NCBI GenBank assembly: GCA_947168905.1
Contig: CAMVNR010000017.1
Coordinates: 1-36,350, forward strand
Direction: 5' to 3'
DNA from: an uncultured Lachnospiraceae bacterium
Lineage (GTDB): Bacteria; Bacillota; Clostridia; Lachnospirales; Lachnospiraceae
DNA: 36,350 nucleotides
Both the position numbers and the translations under genes were made by a program. Positions 29,144 to 36,350 of the stretch are shown in pieces (within the stretch, counting starts at the first letter, position 1; every line of letters begins with the position of its first letter). Below the pieces are notes generated by a model. The model worked only from the letters and a program-made list of their open reading frames with translations. It was not told the origin of the DNA and made no database searches.

Positions 29144-31186
29144 TTACGCAAGTGTCAGCGTATGCATTGCGCGCGTGCAGGCGACATACAACAGGTGCCG
29201 GTCGAAGGTGTGCAGGTCGTACGCTTCGTGCCGCGGTACAATCACTTCGTCAAATTCAAGTCCCTTCGCCATGAGGATCGAGGTCACGATCACTCCGTTT
29301 TTGAATTCTCTGCTTTGGGGTGTGAGAAGCGTAACCCCCTGCAGAAGCTCTTCTCCGATGCTTTCTTCCCGGGAGATCCTTCTTTTAAGCGCTTCATAGA
29401 ATGCGGAAGCCGCCCGGTTGGATTTCAGGATGACTGCAAGAGAGGCGCTCTTTCCTTCCCTGAAAAATCCGGCAATTTCACTGCACGTAAAGCTCAGTCT
29501 GTCTTCCTCCGTGTCAAAATACAGGACCTTAGGCGCGCTGCCGTGCCGGTCGATCACGTCAAGCTTCACCTCCGGACAGATTTTCATCGCATAATCCATG
29601 ATTTCCGCTGTCGAGCGGTAGCTTTTCTTAAGCTCCACGAAGAAGGCTTCCGGGTAGCGTTCAAGAAGATCCGTAAGTCCGCTTCTGTTGAAGGGGTTCA
29701 TTTCCTGGGCAAAGTCGCCGAGGATGGTTTTGTTGCAGGGATACATGATATTCAGCACTTCATACTGAACCGGCGTGTAATCCTGCATTTCATCCACGAC
29801 GAGATGGCGGATGTTCCGGCGGCGCTCCAGACCGCTGTAGGCATTCCACAGATAGAGGAAGGGAAAGACATCCGGCCATTCGAGGCGGTTGTCCCGAAGC
29901 TTCAGCATATCCGTCCGGCCAAGCCATTTGTAGAAATCCCGGTACAGCGCCTGCGGGGAACGGATGGCAAGCATTGATCTTAGCCTGTTCAGGACCGCTC
30001 CGCGTTTTTCGTGCCCTTTGTGAAGCCCACCGCGGTACCGGTACTCCTCAAGGAGTTCGTCGGTAATGGTCGGAATGCGCTGAAGGACCGGGTCATAGCG
30101 GTAGAAAAGGAACTGCTCCCGGATCCAGCCGGCATCGACCGTGGAGCCGTCGTAGCTGTAGTCTTTCGCGTGGAAGGCGCGCTCCGGAAGTACAGCGGCG
30201 TACTCTTTCAGAAGCTCCAGAAATGCTGCGGAGGACTTGAAGGCCGCGCGTTCCTGCCAGCCCTCGTCATCCATATCCAGAGGATCCTCCGGATCATCAA
30301 AGTCAATGACGTTGTCCAGCGCATCGACAGCGAGCTCGTAGAAGCTGTATTCTCTGACGGGCTCTTCGCCAAGCTCCGGAATTACGTCCGAAATATAATC
30401 GGAGAAAGCTTTTGACGGAGAGAGGATCATGATGTCCTCGGCTTTGATTTTTCCGCTGAAGCGGTACAGAAGGAAGGCGATCCGGTGCAGCGCGATGGAG
30501 GTCTTCCCCGAGCCTGCCGCGCCCTGAATGACCATGACCCGGGCTTTTTCGTTCCGGATGACCACATTCTGCTCGCGCTGGATTGTCGCGATGATTGTCT
30601 TCATGCGCTCATCGGAGGTGCGCGAAAGCTCTTCCTGAAGGACTTCGTCGGAGATGGTTTCCGAGGTGTCCGCCACATAATCCATCTGTCCGTTTTTGAT
30701 GCGGAACTGACGCTTTAAGAGCATCTTTCCGCTGATCCTTCCGTCCGGCGCCACGTACCAGCAGGGGCCGGTATCGTGATCGTAGAACATGCTGGAGATC
30801 GGCGCGCGCCAGTCGAAGATCAGAATCTCTCCCTGATGGCGGAAATTAAAGCGGCCGATGTAGAGCGGCATCGCTTCATTCTGCCCGTCTTCGAGGAAAT
30901 CAATCCGCGAGAAATAGGGGGAATCGATGAGTTTTTTCAAATGATCCCTTGACTTTGCGACAAGAGCGAGTTTGGATTCGATTTCCCTTAAGCCGCGGTC
31001 AAAGGCAAAGCGTTCCCGGGTGTCCATGTCGTAGTAGTTGTTCTTCCGGTCGAGCTGCGCCTCGTCATAGGTGGAAAGGACGTTTCCGAAATCCGCGTCG
31101 ATGACGGAAAGCTCTTCTTTCAGCACCGCTTCGGTCTCGTCAAGATGCCGGTACTCTTCCGGGAATGGTTTCATTTCATCAGCCAC
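29144..31186 (-). CDS. helD: HelD-like superfamily 1 ATPase, RNA polymerase recycling motor
   Basis: The 680-aa protein is a UvrD-like SF1 ATPase of the HelD type, which removes stalled or idle RNA polymerase from DNA. An N-terminal coiled-coil arm (about 10-110) is followed by FDWRAPISSMFYDHDTGPCWYV, a HelD hallmark. Walker A is QGAAGSGKTSIALHRIAFL at about 225. Motif II is LVVDEMQDYTPVQYEVL, then the motif III region TILGDFAQEMNPF, motif IV KKSYRSTAEI, and motifs V/VI MAKGLEFDEVIVP and LLYVACTRAMHTL at the very end. It is about 100 aa shorter than the Bacillus subtilis protein. The start is GTG at 31186, 9 nt after AGGAGG. It has a near-consensus promoter (31272-31300) with a hairpin in the leader. 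A general UvrD-type helicase is the less likely alternative. Confidence 0.9.
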   Translation of the reverse strand: MADEMKPFPEEYRHLDETEAVLKEELSVIDADFGNVLSTYDEAQLDRKNNYYDMDTRERFAFDRGLREIESKLALVAKSRDHLKKLIDSPYFSRIDFLEDGQNEAMPLYIGRFNFRHQGEILIFDWRAPISSMFYDHDTGPCWYVAPDGRISGKMLLKRQFRIKNGQMDYVADTSETISDEVLQEELSRTSDERMKTIIATIQREQNVVIRNEKARVMVIQGAAGSGKTSIALHRIAFLLYRFSGKIKAEDIMILSPSKAFSDYISDVIPELGEEPVREYSFYELAVDALDNVIDFDDPEDPLDMDDEGWQERAAFKSSAAFLELLKEYAAVLPERAFHAKDYSYDGSTVDAGWIREQFLFYRYDPVLQRIPTITDELLEEYRYRGGLHKGHEKRGAVLNRLRSMLAIRSPQALYRDFYKWLGRTDMLKLRDNRLEWPDVFPFLYLWNAYSGLERRRNIRHLVVDEMQDYTPVQYEVLNIMYPCNKTILGDFAQEMNPFNRSGLTDLLERYPEAFFVELKKSYRSTAEIMDYAMKICPEVKLDVIDRHGSAPKVLYFDTEEDRLSFTCSEIAGFFREGKSASLAVILKSNRAASAFYEALKRRISREESIGEELLQGVTLLTPQSREFKNGVIVTSILMAKGLEFDEVIVPRHEAYDLHTFDRHLLYVACTRAMHTLTLA

Positions 31187-31271
31187 TTCAAATCACCTCC
31201 TTTGGCTTATACAGTATTTTCTTCGTGCGGGGAAAAAATGGTTTTTTCCGCCGCAAAACGTGAGAAAGTCT

Positions 31272-31300
31272 AATATACAGAAAACGAGCGGTTTTGTCAA
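31272..31300 (-). promoter_or_regulatory. helD promoter
   Basis: TTGACA (31295-31300), a 17-bp spacer and TATATT (31272-31277) on the minus strand. The leader contains GCGG-(C)-GGAAAAAA/TTTTTTCC-CCGC around 31216-31250. Confidence 0.85.
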
Positions 31301-31324
31301 GAAATTCTTTTCATTGCGGATAAT

Positions 31325-31357
31325 AAAAAAGCACCTTCCATAAAACAGGAAGGCGCT
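31325..31357 (-). terminator. terminator of the CofE-like gene
   Basis: On the minus strand AGCGCCTTCC pairs with GGAAGGTGCT (31330-31357, one G-T pair) and runs into TTTTTT. It lies 37 nt after the CofE-like stop and upstream of the helD promoter. Confidence 0.88.
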
Positions 31358-31393
31358 TTGGCGGATATGCTGCTGTTAAAGTGGGCGGGATAC

Positions 31394-32593
31394 TCAGTCG
31401 GTCGAGTAATTGTCGAAATAACCCTGGATATAGACGACCGGAGTGCCCTTGTCGCCGGAGCCGGAGGTCAGGTCGGAAAGAGAACCGATCAGGTCGGTCA
31501 GCTGTCTCGGAGTTGTTCCCTCGGAAGCCATCTTCCCGACAAGGTCCGCGTCTTTCTTTTCAATCTCGCTGCGGATCGCTTCACGAAGCGCTTCGCCCTC
31601 GAGAGAACCGAAATCATTGTCTGCAAGGTACTTGATCTTCAGCTCGTTCGGCGTGCCCTTCAGGCCTTCTGTGAAGAAGGGGGCAACGACCGGGTCCGCG
31701 AATTCCCAGATGCCGCCCATCGGATCCTTGAAGCCGCCGTCGCCGTAGACCATGACCTCGATGTGCTTCCCGGTTTTCTCAAGGATGGTTTTCTGGATCG
31801 CGTCCACAATCTCCTGAGCGTCTCTGGGGAAGAGCTTCACGGTTTCTTCGGTCGCCTTGTTGCTTCCGAGCAGTCCGTAGGAGGCGTTGTAGCCACTGCC
31901 GTCTACGGGAGCGTTCATGATCTCGTCAAGACCGAGCACGCACTCGGCGCCGCCGGAAACGAGCAGCTTTTTGGTGTGCCAGAGCGTATGGATATCGCAG
32001 GCCAGCACGGTTTTGGTATGGGAAAGGATTTCTCTCGGATCATTGGCGAAAATAATTTCGCACTCCGCGCCTTCCTCCTCGATCAGTTTCTTGTAATAGT
32101 CGACGTAATCAACGCCGGTGAAACGGTGAACCTTATATCCGAAAAGCTCGCGGTAGCGCTTTAAATCCAGCACATCGCGGTAAGGATCGATATCGACCGA
32201 GTCGAGGACATCGTCTTCAATCAGATGATTGCCCACTTCGTCTGCCGGATAGGAGAGCTGCAGAACAACTTTTGAAACGCCGCGCGCGATTCCCCGAAGG
32301 CAGATGGCGAAACGGTTTCTCGAAAGAATCGGGAAGACAACGCCAACGGTCTCTCCGCCGGTCTTTTTCTTCACATCGGCTGCAATATTATCGACGGAAG
32401 CGTAATTGCCCTGGGCGCGGGCGACGATCGCCTCAGTCATGCAGAGAATGTCGCGGTCACGGAATTTGAAGCCCCAGTCCGGATCTTCAGACGCCTGAAG
32501 TACGGACTCCGTGACGATCCTGACAATATCATCGCCCTCGCGGATAATGGGTGTACGAATGCCGCGGGAAACTGTTCCTACCAGTCGTGCCAT
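31394..32593 (-). CDS. coenzyme F420-0:L-glutamate ligase-like (CofE-like) protein
   Basis: The 399-aa protein resembles the CofE/FbiB ligase fold that adds glutamate to F420-0. The N-terminal part shows GIRTPIIREGDDIVRIV, FRDRDILCMTEAIVARAQGNY (CofE has a similar segment after its first strand) and GVVFPILSRNRFAICLRGIARG. The middle part has VLGLDEIMNAPVDGSGYNASYGLLGSNKA and VMVYGDGGFKDPMGGIWEFADP. It is longer than archaeal CofE (~250 aa). No other F420 biosynthetic gene is near, and F420 is not expected in this type of organism, so it probably modifies another acceptor or has another ATP/GTP-dependent function. It has a good promoter (32676-32704), a GGAGGAG ribosome site and a clean terminator, so it is monocistronic. 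Confidence 0.8.
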   Translation of the reverse strand: MARLVGTVSRGIRTPIIREGDDIVRIVTESVLQASEDPDWGFKFRDRDILCMTEAIVARAQGNYASVDNIAADVKKKTGGETVGVVFPILSRNRFAICLRGIARGVSKVVLQLSYPADEVGNHLIEDDVLDSVDIDPYRDVLDLKRYRELFGYKVHRFTGVDYVDYYKKLIEEEGAECEIIFANDPREILSHTKTVLACDIHTLWHTKKLLVSGGAECVLGLDEIMNAPVDGSGYNASYGLLGSNKATEETVKLFPRDAQEIVDAIQKTILEKTGKHIEVMVYGDGGFKDPMGGIWEFADPVVAPFFTEGLKGTPNELKIKYLADNDFGSLEGEALREAIRSEIEKKDADLVGKMASEGTTPRQLTDLIGSLSDLTSGSGDKGTPVVYIQGYFDNYSTD

Positions 32594-32675
32594 GTTGATC
32601 TCCTCCAGTTATTTACGATTTTCGCGTTTCCTTCCTTTCAGGGATGCTTCCTTCAGGTCAGAAAACCACTTGAAT

Positions 32676-32704
32676 ATTATAACGGATTCAGGTACGCTTC
32701 GCAA
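32676..32704 (-). promoter_or_regulatory. promoter of the CofE-like gene
   Basis: TTGCGA (32699-32704), a 17-bp spacer and a perfect TATAAT (32676-32681) on the minus strand, about 80 nt before the start codon. Confidence 0.75.
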
Positions 32705-32760
32705 GTAAAAAATCCGGGTCATATGCTTCAGTCTTTATGCAAATTGTAAAATTCCGGGCT

Positions 32761-34203
32761 TCAGACGTATGAAATTCTGCCGATGTTTCCGGGTTCGAAG
32801 CTGCCTCTTGAAAGCAGATATTCTTCTATTCCCGGCTTGTCCTGATCGGCGAGCCTGATTACCGGGAGCTCCCCTTCGGCGATATTCAGCAGGCTTTCCA
32901 TGTTTTTGCGAAGGTAGGAAGTGATTCCGACGGTATACATTCTGTCCGGCTCCGGTTCCTTTCCGTAGATGCGGACCTCCTTCACACAGTGCTCTTCCCG
33001 GGAAAAATCGATGGACATAGTTCCGGAGAACAGGATAAAAATGTTGACGCCTTCCCAGCTCTCCTTTCGGAGCATGTAACGGATCATTTCGGCAAGCCTT
33101 GTTCCGTTCATTGTGACGGCGAAGACTTCATTGTCATAGGGGAGTGCCGCGATAAGATCCTTCCTGGTAATCTCCGGACCGAAGGATTTGACGCGCACAC
33201 CGTTGGAACTCAGGAGAAACACGTCGGTCTGGAAAGCTTCGCGGTACAGATCCGCGAACAGGTCCAGCATTTCGGTTTCTTTATGGTATCCGTCGTGGAT
33301 ATAGGCCTTCGGGAGAAGCGCAAGCTTTTTCTCATACTTCTTTTCAACCTCCCGGCGGTAGCGCTCCTGATAGAATTCAAGGAGCTCGTCCTCTTCGCTG
33401 TTTGTTTCGTCAATGGGGATGCACTCCCAGGAAAGGGCGGCGATCTTATGGTTTTCCGTATCGTAATCAATATCGAAGCGGCCGATCTGGGAAGAGCCTG
33501 AGCCGGCCTGCGCGATCGGGATGCCGTTTACAAATTCCGGCTGTTCCATCAGGGTGTGCGAATGCCCTCCGATAATCAGGTCAATGTTCCATTCCGGAAG
33601 AAGCTTCTCTGCAAGCAGGCGGTCCTCGACGATGCCGATATGCGTCAGGAGCACGGTAATGTCGGCCTTTTCCTCACGCTGAAGCTGCTTCATTACCCGG
33701 CCGAGTTCCTTATATACATCCCGGACGGAGACCTCTCTGTCGATCAGGTCCTCCTGCTGGATTTTGCCGGAAATGCTTTCGGTCAGAAGGCCGATAAAGC
33801 GGACCGTAAGTCCGCCTGAGACAATGTCGATCCAGGGCCTGAAAATCGTCCGGTTCAGCTCCCGGACAGCCATGTTTGCGCAGATAATCGGAAAATCGGC
33901 GCATTTTTCGAGAAACAGGAGGTGGGAAAGACCGTAGTCGACTTCATGGTTTCCCACCAGGAAGACGTCCGGCGAGAGGGCGTTCGCAAGCCGGATGGTA
34001 GAGAGGCCGCGGTACTCGGTATCGATAATCGAGCCCATGAATAAATCGCCCGCAAGCGCGTAGATGACGTTTTTCTCTTCCCGCTTCACTTTCTGGACAA
34101 AGCCGGAAAGGAGCGAGATGCCGCCTCTTTTAAGACCGTCTTTTTCAAGCGGCTGAAAAGCGCCGTGGATATCATTGGAATGCAGAAGCACAAGGTGCGT
34201 CAT
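32761..34203 (-). CDS. cytoplasmic 5'-nucleotidase / metallophosphatase family enzyme
   Basis: The protein of 480 aa has the UshA-type two-domain architecture. The N-terminal calcineurin-like phosphoesterase domain shows LLHSNDIHGAF, ALAGDLFMGS, VGNHEVDYG, TVLLTHIG and GGHSHTLME, providing the dinuclear metal ligands. The C-terminal 5'-nucleotidase domain shows TDVFLLSSNGVR and AALPYDNEVFAVTMNG. It lacks a signal peptide, so unlike UshA it should be cytoplasmic, acting on nucleotides or related phosphoesters. The start MTHLVLLHSND at 34203 is chosen because it fits the family; the open frame continues far upstream but only as antisense to the MATE gene. An AAAGGAG lies 13 nt before this ATG, slightly long spacing. 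Confidence 0.9.
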   Translation of the reverse strand: MTHLVLLHSNDIHGAFQPLEKDGLKRGGISLLSGFVQKVKREEKNVIYALAGDLFMGSIIDTEYRGLSTIRLANALSPDVFLVGNHEVDYGLSHLLFLEKCADFPIICANMAVRELNRTIFRPWIDIVSGGLTVRFIGLLTESISGKIQQEDLIDREVSVRDVYKELGRVMKQLQREEKADITVLLTHIGIVEDRLLAEKLLPEWNIDLIIGGHSHTLMEQPEFVNGIPIAQAGSGSSQIGRFDIDYDTENHKIAALSWECIPIDETNSEEDELLEFYQERYRREVEKKYEKKLALLPKAYIHDGYHKETEMLDLFADLYREAFQTDVFLLSSNGVRVKSFGPEITRKDLIAALPYDNEVFAVTMNGTRLAEMIRYMLRKESWEGVNIFILFSGTMSIDFSREEHCVKEVRIYGKEPEPDRMYTVGITSYLRKNMESLLNIAEGELPVIRLADQDKPGIEEYLLSRGSFEPGNIGRISYV

Positions 34204-34242
34204 GTCTGTTAAGATACTCCTTTGTAATTGAACGATGCCTGT

Positions 34243-34270
34243 ATTATAGCATAGAATGAAGGATGTGCAA
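34243..34270 (-). promoter_or_regulatory. promoter of the 5'-nucleotidase gene
   Basis: TTGCAC (34265-34270), a 16-bp spacer and a perfect TATAAT (34243-34248) on the minus strand. It is divergent from the MATE promoter, with the -35 boxes about 28 bp apart. Confidence 0.8.
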
Positions 34271-34297
34271 AACATTTTATCGCGGAGAAAAGTGGGC

Positions 34298-34326
34298 TTG
34301 ACTAAGGAAAGAAGTGGATTTATGAT
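34298..34326 (+). promoter_or_regulatory. promoter of the MATE-ATPase fusion gene
   Basis: TTGACT (34298-34303), a 17-bp spacer and TATGAT (34321-34326), with the gene starting at 34387 after a GGGGTG ribosome site. Confidence 0.75.
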
Positions 34327-34386
34327 ATACGAAAAGGGGCGGGATTTCTCCCAGTCTGATCCATCATAAAGGGGTGAAAAGAGAGT

Positions 34387-36144
34387 ATGATCAGGAAAAT
34401 ATACCGGCAGATGCTTGTGACACAGATTATCTCCGCGATGACGGTGACGATCTGCATGCTGATCGACAGCATCATGATCAGCCGGTTCCTCGGCGTGGAT
34501 TCGATGACGGCCTACGGATTTGCTTCCCCGGTTCTGTTGGTGTTCGCGGCATTCGGAAGCATGCTTTCGGCAGGCGTCCAGGTCGTGTGCGGAAAGGCGA
34601 TGGGGATTGCCGACCGGGAAAAGATGGATGCCTGCTATACCGTATCCATGCTGATGGCAGCGCTTGTGGCAGCCGTCGGACTGGTTCTGGTGTTTGCGCT
34701 TTCGGGACCGCTTTCGTCGCTTCTCGGCGCCGGAAAACCGGGACCGGAGAATGAAGTCCACCGTCTGACGCAGGACTATCTGAAGGGCTTCATCATCGGT
34801 GCGCCGGCCTTCATCTTTGCGCAGATCATGGTGCCGTTTCTGCAGATCGCGGGAAAGCGGACGCTTCTTGTCGCGGCAGTTCTGGCGATGACGGTTTCGG
34901 ATGTTGTCCTGGACATTCTGAATGTCTTCGTGTTCCGGGGAGGAACCTTCGGGATGGGCCTTGCCTCCAGTCTCAGCTATTACATCGCTTTTGCGGTCGG
35001 AATCACCTATTTCATCGGGAAAAAGTGTATTTTCCGGCTGAAGAAAAGCGCTGCCGGTGCTGCGGTGGTGAGAGAAGTGCTTGAAAGCGGCATTCCGACG
35101 GTGATCAACCAGATCAGTCTGGTCGCTTTGGTGTTCCTTTTGAACAGGCTCCTCATGAAGACCGGCGGGGGCGCTGCGGTTGCGGCCTACTCGGTCATCT
35201 CGACGCTCGGAAATATCTGCTACTGCTTCGGCTCCGGGACAGCGGCGGTTTCCCTGACGCTTTCGGCCTTCTTTTACCATGATGAAGACCGGAATTCCCT
35301 GATTGCCCTGGTAAAGATCCAGACCGCCTGGGCGTTTTTCCTGAACATGATCCTGATCGGAATTGTCGAGCTTCTGGCGCCTTTCATGGTGCGCCTGTTT
35401 ACCGCGGGCAAGCCGGAAGTGACCTATCTTGCGGCCAAAGGGCTGCGGCTTTTCGCATTGTCCCTTCTTCCGTCGGCCCTGAATACGACCTTTAAGAACT
35501 ACTATCAGGGGGTAGACCGCGTACGCTTCACCGAAATGATCTCTGTCCTGCAGAATTTTGTGTTTACGGCGGTATATGCGCTCCTTTTCGCGCATCTTGT
35601 CGGGACGGACGGCATTTTCTGGTCCTTTGTCCTGGGGGAGACGACAGCGTTTCTCGTCTGGACGGTGATTGTCCTGGCAGCGGGGAAAAAGGCCGGCAGC
35701 GCAGCAGATCGTTTTTCGTATCTTCCGCAGGATTTCGGCGCCCGGGACGGCGATTCGATCGACTTTACGATCCACAATGTCGAAGAGCTTTCCGAAGCCG
35801 CACAGGCTGTCGGAGAATTCTGTTCAAGCCACGGCGATCCGGAGCGCGACTGTCTGTTCATACCGCTCTGCATCGAGGAAATGGCGGCGAACATTCTGCA
35901 GCACGGCTTTAACAAAGACCGCGCGAGCCATAGTATTCACGGAAGGCTTGTGCGCCGGGACGGACTCAGGATTGTGCGTCTTCGCGATAACTGCGTCAAT
36001 TTCGATCCGGTTGACTACATGAAGCTTCATGAGAAGGACGAGGATCCGACGACGCACCTTGGCATCCGCATGGTGATGAAAACCGTCCGGGAAGCGAATT
36101 ACCAGACTTCGCTCGGACTGAACAACCTGACGATGATCCTGTAG
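34387..36144 (+). CDS. MATE efflux transporter fused to an RsbW-like ATPase domain
   Basis: The 585-aa protein starts with a 12-helix MATE-family transporter (about 1-440), which exports organic compounds using a cation gradient. Typical segments are SAMTVTICMLIDSIMISRFLG, FGSMLSAGVQVVCGKAMG, VPFLQIAGKRTLL and NTTFKNYYQGVDR. After a linker, residues ~460-585 form a GHKL-type ATPase domain of the anti-sigma-factor kinase (RsbW/SpoIIAB) kind. It has an N-box LCIEEMAANILQHGF (Glu497/Glu498, Asn502), a G1 box RDNCVNFDP (Asp534) and a G2-like THLGIRMV, followed by a last strand NNLTMIL. A kinase or ATP-binding module on a secondary transporter suggests signalling or gating by a partner protein. 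The open frame is continuous with no frameshift, so the fusion is real in this sequence. The partner is unknown. Confidence 0.9.
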   Translation: MIRKIYRQMLVTQIISAMTVTICMLIDSIMISRFLGVDSMTAYGFASPVLLVFAAFGSMLSAGVQVVCGKAMGIADREKMDACYTVSMLMAALVAAVGLVLVFALSGPLSSLLGAGKPGPENEVHRLTQDYLKGFIIGAPAFIFAQIMVPFLQIAGKRTLLVAAVLAMTVSDVVLDILNVFVFRGGTFGMGLASSLSYYIAFAVGITYFIGKKCIFRLKKSAAGAAVVREVLESGIPTVINQISLVALVFLLNRLLMKTGGGAAVAAYSVISTLGNICYCFGSGTAAVSLTLSAFFYHDEDRNSLIALVKIQTAWAFFLNMILIGIVELLAPFMVRLFTAGKPEVTYLAAKGLRLFALSLLPSALNTTFKNYYQGVDRVRFTEMISVLQNFVFTAVYALLFAHLVGTDGIFWSFVLGETTAFLVWTVIVLAAGKKAGSAADRFSYLPQDFGARDGDSIDFTIHNVEELSEAAQAVGEFCSSHGDPERDCLFIPLCIEEMAANILQHGFNKDRASHSIHGRLVRRDGLRIVRLRDNCVNFDPVDYMKLHEKDEDPTTHLGIRMVMKTVREANYQTSLGLNNLTMIL

Positions 36145-36241
36145 GCCTTTACTGTCCGAAGCCTTTTAAAAAAGCCTGCGGCTGCGTGAGACCGGGCGTC
36201 CTTTGGCGCCCTTCGTGCGGAAAATGAATTATAGAAGAGAG

Positions 36242-36297
36242 AAAAGCCGGCCGTCGTGGGGAAGCGAAGCGCTTCCCCACGACGGCCGGCTTTTTTA
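36242..36297. terminator. 25-bp perfect-hairpin terminator
   Basis: Arms 36242-36266 and 36270-36294 are perfectly complementary over 25 bp (AAAAGCCGGCCGTCG at the outer end) around a 3-nt AAG loop, with T-runs at the outer edges on both strands. It lies about 100 nt after the MATE fusion gene and can act in both directions. The arms are unusually long for a terminator. Confidence 0.9.
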
Positions 36298-36350
36298 TAA
36301 AATGCATGCGGCTTCGCAGGACCCAGAGGTCCTTCTGGCAAAAAAAGATA

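Noticed and set aside
34204-35775. Upstream extension of the 5'-nucleotidase reading frame to about 1004 aa on the minus strand
   Set aside because: The extra 524 codons are antisense to the MATE fusion gene, are rich in Arg/His/Asp as shadows are, and cross the nucleotidase promoter and ribosome site.
1-36350. tRNA, rRNA genes and CRISPR arrays
   Set aside because: No cloverleaf-like T-arm sequence, rRNA segment or regularly spaced repeat array was seen on reading both strands.

Overview
The window looks like a chromosomal segment of an anaerobic Bacillota, most likely a Lachnospiraceae-type Clostridia. Reasons are the strong AGGAGG ribosome sites, sigma-A type promoters (TTGACA/TATAAT with 16-17 bp spacers), a GC-rich coding style, and the gene families present: a domain-permuted GH3, a HelD-like motor ATPase, a CofE-like protein in what is probably a non-F420 organism, MoaF-like calycins and a heterodimeric ABC exporter. 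No rRNA, tRNA, CRISPR array, phage gene or transposase was recognised.

Layout. (1) 1-2295: a GH3 beta-glucosidase with a PA14 insert whose N-terminal part is missing; the first ~50 bases do not look like the gene. (2) 2420-4488, minus strand: a stand-alone reverse transcriptase preceded by about 310 nt packed with hairpins, and upstream of that a 181-aa protein of unknown function. (3) 4665-12475: a divergent LacI regulator facing a catabolic cluster of a FucI-like sugar isomerase, a two-subunit transketolase, an FGGY kinase and a DUF5060/DUF4038-type glycoside hydrolase. The order isomerase, kinase, split transketolase resembles the transketolase route for apiose (isomerise, phosphorylate, transfer a C2 unit), but the substrate is inferred only. 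(4) 12681-17617: RidA, a second GH3 with swapped domain order, a HAD phosphatase and an alpha/beta hydrolase with a C-terminal DUF3237-like barrel. (5) 17753-22124: a MarR-controlled heterodimeric ABC exporter with two palindromic operators on a near-consensus promoter. (6) 22125-23027: about 900 nt without a gene, made of nested long inverted repeats. (7) 23028-28214: a 751-aa helical protein of unknown function, an FMN-binding PPOX-fold protein, two MoaF-like paralogues and a small unknown protein. (8) 28242-36350: a lipoprotein with a ribosome-site-sequestering leader, a likely purine-rich non-coding RNA with its own promoter and terminator, HelD, a CofE-like protein, a cytoplasmic 5'-nucleotidase family enzyme, and a MATE transporter fused to an RsbW-like ATPase domain.

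How the parts work together. Regions 1, 3 and 4 form a plant-glycan utilisation block: GH3 enzymes, the DUF4038-type hydrolase and an esterase-like hydrolase would release sugars, and isomerase, kinase and transketolase would feed a pentose-like sugar into central metabolism under LacI control. No sugar transporter is visible. The most promising undescribed items are the reverse transcriptase with its structured leader, the nested palindromic region at 22127-22937, the candidate RNA at 28842-29139, and the MATE-ATPase fusion.
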